Assembly: GCF_021018895.1 (NCBI RefSeq)
Contig: NC_079364.1
Location: 11,115,885 to 11,179,884 of the forward strand
Length of the DNA stretch: 64,000 nucleotides
Direction of reading: 5' to 3'
Source of the DNA: Seriola aureovittata
Taxonomy: Eukaryota; Chordata; Actinopteri; Carangiformes; Carangidae
A program made the translations under genes and the position numbers. Under the pieces are notes generated by a model. It did not search any database. It was given only the letters and a program-made list of their open reading frames with translations, and was not told where the DNA came from. Numbering within the stretch: position 1 is the stretch's first letter; every line of letters begins with the position of its first letter. This document shows, piece by piece, positions 56,201 to 64,000 of the stretch.

Positions 56201-58589
56201 CCAGTAGAAAGTACAAGAGAATATAAGACGACCCAGGAGGCTCAGACATCATGTAAAGTCATCACCTTCTTTTTATGTCAGGGGCACACTGTCCGCACAG
56301 ACTCTATTCAGAGTATATTTGCCTGTTGCTATTTAATTAGCCTGAGCACAGTTTGGACACCAAGGTCTCATGGAAAGGCTTTCATAAAAGAGATGAATTA
56401 AGCCATATTGCTGTGTTATTTTCCTCTGTTCCCTTTGATCCACAGTCGAAGAAATGTTATTTTTTACCTCTCAGTCATTTCTCTTTATCATCAGTTCTCC
56501 TATCGGCTGTTGCATCATTCTCTCATTCAAGATGTTGCAACAGCGTGATAAGAGATGTTTATTATTAGGATATGTCCTTATGATGTCATCATGAGGATAT
56601 CAAGAAGCATCACATAAAGTTACTATAAAAGTACTGCTATTTCCAGAAAAATAATAGGATATGGAGAGGTTGTTCAAAGAGCAGTGTTCAGTTAGAACCC
56701 ATGGCTATGATACCAAATTAAAAAGTGTAGTTTGAGTTCCTCTTGTTCCTCTGACTTGTCTGAGGAAGGACGCTCTCATTGCCACCAGAAACAGTTACCT
56801 TTGCACCAATGTTACAGTGACAAGCAGTGTACTGGTAGCCGCAATTTTGTGATTTCTCAAGGAGGATTAGATTCAGCCCGGGTCCTGTCATGGTCAACAC
56901 CCTGATGACAAACTACATAAATGTGAAGAATCATCCATCACACACAAACGCACACACTGACCAATATTGTCCCAATGCCCTGAAGGCAGAAGCTTTGTAT
57001 GTGTTTATGGCCTTAAGTGCTGTTGACAGGTGAAAATAAATCCCACTCTCCTTTTCTCCTTCCCTGCGCCTTTTCTGGTTTTGTACTTTTTCCCTCTCCT
57101 TTCCTCGCCCAGTCGTCTGTTTCATCATTCATACAACCCTACTTTCCCTTTTTGGTTGTTCATTTCATCCTCATTGTGTGTGTATTCCTGCTCTCTCTTT
57201 TTAAACCCTACAATGTCACATATTCCTGTTGTATATGCTGTATTCCTCTTTGAATACCTTTGACACTGCTGTCACCATTTCGAGCGGGATGATAAATGAA
57301 ATTTGCAATAAATCAAACAATGAAGAGATTCACCTCTTAAAACATTTTTAATTAAGATCACAGCTATTATGATTTTAAATTGAAGTCAAATCACAATTTT
57401 GATACAAAACAATCAGCTGTGCAACCCTACAACCAGTTCTTTTACTTTCCATCTACCCATTCATAATCCACTGGGCAGATGATAAAGACTTAATTTTCTG
57501 CTTCTTCTTACCAGCATACACAAATGTCAAAGCCCCTGCCACAAAGGCGTTTTGTCCGGTTGCCACTGAAATGCCTTCTGTGTGACAGGAAGGAGGAAGG
57601 GGGGAGTAGTAACAAGGGAGATGTCAGGATTCGTCACAGTCTTACTATATAAAATGCCACCAGCATTTTGAAACGGGAGCCACAGAAGAGGAGACATTAG
57701 CATGATGCGTGTCCGTGTATTTGCCTTGTCTGTGCCTTGGGGCCATTTTACCAATACTGCATGTGTTCAGTCATTTTCAAACAGATCATCTAATCAAGTT
57801 ACAATAAGAGCCAGGTAGTTGGTTATAAAGAATATGTAAGCTAGAGCTGTGTACGAGGCGCTAGGTGTCTTGTTCCTGTTGCTTTGGTGAGCGAAAAAAA
57901 TTATGTATATGGCAGGAAGTATATGTGTGAACGCCTTCAAAAATTAACACATCTTTGCACAGGTGCAATCAAGTGGCATTAGTCATGCTGGAACCATTGT
58001 CAGGAAGTCCATGATGGTGATGAAGCTATAAAAAAAAAGGGGGGAATTCGTCAACATTTTCTTTGGTTTTGTTTTCTTCTTTCTGTGTAGCCTCTGTGTT
58101 TTATTCACAGTAGCGACTGTGTACATGCTGAGTGGAAAACAGAAGCTCTACAAAGATCATCTCTCCCTTTCTTCTCCTCCACCCACCTACAGCAATGAAG
58201 CTTTAGTATTCACCATCCAGCACCACAAAGCAGCCTGCTTCACTAGGTGTGTGTGTTGACCTCCCCGATTCTGTTCCAGGTGTATCGAATTGTAAAGCTC
58301 TGTGTGCCTGGATATATGTATATCTGAGCTGAGTATTCAGGACCTTGGTGATTACAGCATGGTTCGATTCAGAAATATTTGTTGCTAATCCTTTCATGAG
58401 AGAGAGGGAGAAAAGGTGAGAGAGAGATGTCATTTGTAAAGCCTGGTGAGGACATATTATTAGTGCTTAAATCGTTTCATGATCTTCTGTAATTTTTTTG
58501 TTAACTAAAAGGCATTCACCCTTAATGAAACTTTTTTTTCAAGGTGCCATTAAAGTATTTGTCCTTACAAAACTATATCAGATTAAAAT

Positions 58590-59400
58590 TTTCATTCAAT
58601 TCAAAAACGTACATTATCTTAAGGCACTTCAGAGAGTAAGGTCAAGTCAATTTAGAATATTATAGAGAGAAATCCAACAGGTCCCACCATGAGAAAGCAC
58701 CTGGCGACAGTGCAGAGGAAAAAAAACATATTTATAGGTGTGATTATGTTATTAATAATAACAGCACCAACAACAACAAAAAATGAATAACAATGAGTGA
58801 TGCGTAGTCGTGGCACATCCAGATCCTGCAGCCCCGGAGTCAGATATACCTGCAGAATTAGGACAGGGAGAGAGGGGAAAAGCACAAACTACGTGATTAG
58901 AGGAGACACAAAGTTAATGACATGCAGTAGTGTGTTATTAATGCATGGGGAGAGAGTGAGAGAAAGAAGTGCGTCACGGGAGTTCCCCGAGCAGCCACGG
59001 CCTATAGCAGCATAACTAAGGGATGGTTCAGGACTCATCTGAGCCAGCCCCAACTATAGGCTTTACCAAAGAGGAAGGTTTAAGCCTCATCTTAAGCATA
59101 GAGAGTGTGTACCTGCCTCCTGAACTCAAACTTGGAGCTGGTTCCACAGGAGAGGAGCCTGACAGCTCAAGGCTCTGCCTCCCTTTCTGCTCTTGGAAAT
59201 TCCTGCAACCACATGGAGGCCTGAGTGTTGTATTGGGATAATAGGAACTATGAGGTGTTTAGGATATGATGGAGCTTGGTCATTAAGGGCTTTGTTCAAG
59301 AGGAGAATTTTGAATTGTATTCTGGCTTTTACAGAAAGCCCATGCAGAGAAGCTAACACAGGAGTAGCTCCTGTCAGTACTCACACTGCAGCAACTGGAG
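58590..59400. mobile_element. Teleost interspersed repeat, LINE-derived
   Basis: It begins with an ATTCAATTCAAAAACGTACA block and AAGGCACTTCAGAGAGTAAG, continues with GGCCTATAGCAGCATAACTA, and ends in GGTTCCACAGGAGAGGAGCC and AGATGGAGCTTGGTCATT-like words, the standard order of a very common teleost repeat. The minus strand at 59126-59359 reads LHGLSVKARIQFKILLLNKALNDQAPSY, then SRKGGRALSCQAPLLWNQL. This is the RT C-terminal motif LHWLPVxxRIxFKxLLLxxKALNxxAPxYL...GxRAFSxxAPxLWNxLP of fish LINEs. The protein is interrupted. Ends are approximate. Confidence 0.7.
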
Positions 59401-61015
59401 GCTTTTCACAGAGTTATTGTATGTACAGCACATGTGTTGTAGGAACACATGGCCTCACAGGAAATAATGTACTGTGTGCAAGCATCATACTGCCAGGTCT
59501 GATACATACAGGTAAATCCAGTGGCTGACTAACTTACCTGCTCATTTTTGCTCATACAGACAGCATGCACTTTCATACTGCACATTCAAAATGCATCACA
59601 TATATACCTCATTCTCATAGAATGAGAGGAACCTACCGGACAATAGTGATAAACTCCCTTGTATTTATGTGTGTATAATGAATTTGGTAATTATTTTTTC
59701 CTTGAGTAAGTATTTTTGCAGCATCTAACAGAAAGCCGTGTTATGTTTAACAGTAAACTTTTGGCTCTTTGCCAAACTACATACCTCAAATCATTAGCCA
59801 AATCATTAGCACCCACCCACCACCACCACCACCAAATAAGTGTTAATAAGTTACTATATTAAAACATTTGTTGCTGCACCTCCTCATATCTTTCCAGAAC
59901 CAGCCTCACATTGTGCTTTTAAAGACAGTGCCCCTGAGAAAACATGATCTATCCAATAAATTTGTCACTGTAGTTAATTTGCTTGTTGGCAAAAATGCAT
60001 CTCAGAAAATTAAGATTTTCATATCAAGCGCTTTGCCATCAAGCACTGGTGAATTTGGCATCATTATTAGCATAATTATTAAGTCAAGTAAAAAGTGTTT
60101 TTTTTCTTCTTCATCCATCTACAGCAGTTGAACAAAATTATTGTTGCAAACCAGTGCTAAATGTGTGTATGTTATACACCGGGATAATACCCTAGGATCT
60201 TACCAGTTATGTAAGCTGGTTCTTCTGCTGTTATCTTCCTTCTGGGTTTGGAGATGTCTGATTATGTCCAGACTCAAGCAATTCCAGTAACAATGTAAGC
60301 TTGGCCTCCTTGCCAAGTGGTTTGGCAGATATGAAATCAGTGCAAACAAAATCTGATTTGTGCATGCTCAGAGCTACAGCATAGCATCACTGAAGTGACT
60401 ACTGTAATTGTACTCATGGATATATAAGGAGCCAGCTTTCTGCCTATACTTTGCTCTGACTCTTGCAGGTACGATGTGCACTCTCCCTCCCCCCTTGCTG
60501 TCTTTTCATTTAACTCTCTTTAACTCTTGCATATTGTACCTTCTGTTTACTACATTTGCATGAGTGGAAGGCAGAACTGATTGCAGGGATCTTACTGTCA
60601 GAGAGTGGTGTCTGCTGATGTCAGAGAATGGACTGATACTTTTCAGTAAACAACAATTCACAGGTTTGCAGTCGATGGTATAACTTCACTGGCTCCTCTT
60701 GGAGAAGTAGACAACAACAAAGTCTTAATTAGGTCATTATCTCAGCTGAATGAACATGTTATCTACCCCTAAATTAAATGAGTTGATGAGTACTGCGTGA
60801 TCATTTCTGTCACAGCAAGGTAAAAAACTACAATATATAGTTGATCCTGACAAGTATTTACAAGTATTTAAATTTCCCTTTCGACAGTCTGCATTTAGGT
60901 ACTAATAAGTATTGATTACAACCAATTTATTTTGAGTTTTTATTTTAAGTATTAGTCACATTGGCTCCCATTAGATCTTTCCTTCCATAAGCACCTGCTG
61001 CTTGTTAGACTTCCC

Positions 61016-61071
<56 letters not shown>

Positions 61072-62702
61072 TTCTCTCTCCATCTCCATCTGAAAGCAGA
61101 AGTCCCTCTGCAGTTTTGCATAATTGCTTGCGCTGGGGTCTGTTGTTCCATTTACTAATGTGGCATGTTTTTACCAAAGTAAAACTATCAGGCTCGCCTG
61201 GTGTTTCAGTAATAAATACCTTGCCTCACGCCACAGTCCTGTACCCTCATATAGCAGTTGCACTAGTCATTATTTGTTTTTGCCTTTACATATGCAAAAG
61301 ACATATCTCACCACACTGATATACATGCATTTTTTCAGTGGGTGTATAGAGAGTTTTTTTTTTGTTTTGTTTTTGGTCTGAGGTTTGTTGTTAAAATGTG
61401 ATGTATTTTTTGGTGAATATTTTAAGTGACCTCCCTAGCTGGACTATTTCTCTCTACTAAAACATAATGAGGCAGCTAAAGCAAAAAGTAACTGTCATTT
61501 AACTAAGTTTCTAAAGCGATGAGGAGCCACACACATGTGCCCACATAGCCCTGCGCTCACCCCCTGTTTTATATCTCCTGTCTGATCAATTCTACCAACA
61601 GACAACAGCACCAAAGCTTTCTTGATTGTTCCCAGACAGAGGGTGTTACATGCTGTCATGGTGCTTTGTCTTTTTGCTGAAGTTATTTACTTGTTTGTTT
61701 CCCCCTCGATTTCTTCTTTGTTCCTGTGTTTGTCTTGTGTGTGTTTGCTGATTGGTGTTGTGATAATTACAAGTAGGATTTTGCCGCAGGCGATCCTGTA
61801 TGCTCTGATGTCTCACACTGAGCCATTGTTCCTTTCATTAGCTAATTAAAGAAAACAAACACACATCTAGATGTTATTTTGTGCATCTGACTGTGCTGAA
61901 TAAATGGCATAACTGTGCAGGTTTATCATACAGCTGCGTATCTCTTGCTCTGACACTGACTCAATACACCTCTAGATCAAAGTATTTTTAAAGGCAGGGA
62001 TTCATACCTGAATGTACAGTGTGTATATACAATACAGTGTGATGCTGTATAGTACAGTTTAGCTGTTTTTCAGCTCTGTTTGCTCCAGTTACAAGAAAGT
62101 TGAAATGGTATTAAAAAAAAAATTGTTCACTGACTGCAGTATTCAGTTTCAACCACACAGAGCTGTTTTTTGCAGATAAAGAAAAGCAGTAATTCTGTCT
62201 CCTACAGAGAGTGTCATGGCATCTCTTAGAATGGGTTGTCAGTATTACATGTAATGTTACCGGGGAAACCGTTATTGTGACAGTATATATACAACGTTTA
62301 ACAACTACATGTCAATATTCAGTTAGTCTTTCTTGGTATTCTGTTTGACCAAAATCCCAGACAAACAACATGTAGGGCAGCAGAGCACAAAGTTTTGTTT
62401 TTTTGTTTTTTTTTTCCTCTTCCTCTTTTGAGCAAAGGATGGTCAACATGTGAACTTTCAATTGAGGCGATAAGACTGGCAGATACAAAGGAGAGAGAGA
62501 TGCACACAGTAAAAGACATTATTAGCTGCTTAAAAAAAGGTATGCCTGTCATATTAAGCTTTTCTCATACAGAAATGCCTGCATTGATTCAGCTGTGTGA
62601 TTCCCTCCCAGCTTTGCCCTGATTCAAGCAGTTTGAATCGATGCAGCTGTATCTTAGACATTAAGCCCGGGTACATCGATTCCAGTTGGTGACTTGTGAC
62701 AC
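59401..62702. other. Stretch without recognised gene
   Basis: It holds a (CCA)n run at 59811-59834 and a CT tract at 61014-61082. A frame after a CTTTCCAG acceptor-like site at 59896 has no family match. Nothing coding is supported. Confidence 0.5.
61014..61082. repeat. (CT)n microsatellite, imperfect
   Basis: CT units are interrupted by TT and CC slips. Confidence 0.95.
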
Positions 62703-63125
<423 letters not shown>

Positions 63126-64000
63126 GCTTTGATTTCTTTCAAGGTTTTTTTTTAACTAGGCTTTGGAAGTGGAAGCATGACCATGTACAAAGAGGAAAAT
63201 TACCTTACACAACAAACTCCTCCTGTTACACATCTGCTCCACATTCCTTCAGGTCAAGGATAACATGAGCACTGAACTGATAAAACCATTTATTTGTGTG
63301 TAAGGCAAGTACTTTGTCAGCAGGACTTTTGGTGATTCTCTGATTGTTGATGCAGTCATGTATGGATATGTGCACATTTTTCATCCAAGCCTCTCTTTGT
63401 CATAGTCAAAGCTTTTAACAGTGTTGCAATCCTTTTGGCAGTGTTGCTCTCTGCCAGCCATTTACAATATTAACCCATTGTCCACACTGCTGCTGACTCT
63501 ATGGACTGTCGAGACATAGAACATGTCTGAGGGGAGCATGAATTGCTATGGTCCCCATGGGAGCTCTCAGAAGGAACGAGATGGATGACACGCTTACAGT
63601 GCAGCACTCTCCCTCAGGCCAGATCTGTTAAGGATGCTTTTGTGCTAAGCCATCAATACATGCACAGATATTACACACATATGCTACACCAGTGACTGGA
63701 TTATCGCATACACTTGGAAGTTAACTAAAATAATCATTTATTGCCTGCACTTACACACCCACACACACACTTATGCACCCACACACACTGGGGTCATTGT
63801 TACAGGTCCCACTCAGCTTGAAAGTTATCCAGTGGGTGTTTACTAACAACTGACTACTAAATGGAGCACCGCATTTTAAATGCATTTCCTCATCTGGAGA
63901 AGACACATACTTGTGTTCAGCCTTCTATTGATTAAAATCAGTACGGTCCAATCTCATCAACACCACTGTCCTTGGCCCGCTGATGTCTGTCTTGCAGAGG
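63126..64000. other. End of window, no gene seen
   Basis: This is unique-looking sequence with a short CA tract near 63757-63788. It ends TGTCTTGCAGAGG, an acceptor-like sequence, but only three bases follow, so no exon can be judged. Confidence 0.5.

Larger units (their letters stand above)
50803..58589. other. Stretch without recognised gene
   Basis: It contains a teleost repeat at 51478-51830 and CT microsatellites at 53227-53294 and 56030-56052. ORFs at 53457-53756 and 53986-54253 overlap on both strands without recognisable domains. No exon of diaph3 or another gene is supported. Confidence 0.5.

Noticed and set aside
63985..64000. Exon start after TGTCTTGCAG at the window end
   Set aside because: Only three bases follow the AG; it cannot be tested here.

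Overview
The window is vertebrate genomic DNA, and I infer a percomorph teleost. The evidence is sparse small exons in long introns, abundant (TG)n/(CA)n and (CT)n tracts, CpG depletion, Tc1-type transposons, a fish-type LINE 3' end and several interspersed repeats I recognise from teleost genomes. No species can be named from sequence alone.

The only gene I can support is the 3' part of a Diaphanous-related formin on the + strand, best matched to DIAPH3 (diaph3). Six exons are clear: 1277-1406, 8286-8410, 11633-11797, 20534-20669, 31713-31808 and 32480-32542. Together they encode the C-terminal half of the FH2 actin-assembly domain, the charged helix after it, the DAD autoregulatory segment (MDSLLEAL plus the basic RDRRKR) and the start of the C-terminal tail. 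Reading frame and intron phase fit across every junction. A 17-nt candidate microexon at 35551-35567 would continue the same frame. The stop codon and 3' UTR were not found and are probably beyond 64000. Paralogue assignment rests on exons 2, 3 and 6, which resemble DIAPH3 more than DIAPH1 or DIAPH2.

The intron between exons 2 and 3 (8411-11632) is a minor-spliceosome AT-AC intron: it has an ATATCCTTT donor, a CCTTGAC branch site and an AC acceptor. Reading it this way is what makes the frame continuous.

Layout: 1-1276, end of an upstream intron; 1277-32542, six exons with long introns holding a LINE 3' end (2244-2636), a 379-bp (TG)n tract (7030-7408), Tc1 remnants (11115-11280, 23270-23500), a nested repeat complex (15310-17200) and a second full-length dead Tc1 in reverse orientation (29327-30465). 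The two long Tc1 copies are inverted relative to each other and sit on either side of exon 4. From 32543 to 64000 I see tail introns or intergenic DNA with repeats: a LINE tail at 33171-33220, a decayed hAT/ZBED BED finger at 50653-50802, teleost repeats at 51478-51830 and 58590-59400, and a compound TG array at 62703-63125.

The least explained structure is a 242-bp insertion at 15602-15843. It has a 13-bp target-site duplication, long inverted arms, a 38-bp one-sided tail and a hammerhead-like core (CTGATGA...GAAA) in the loop, which together resemble a short Penelope-like retroelement derivative.
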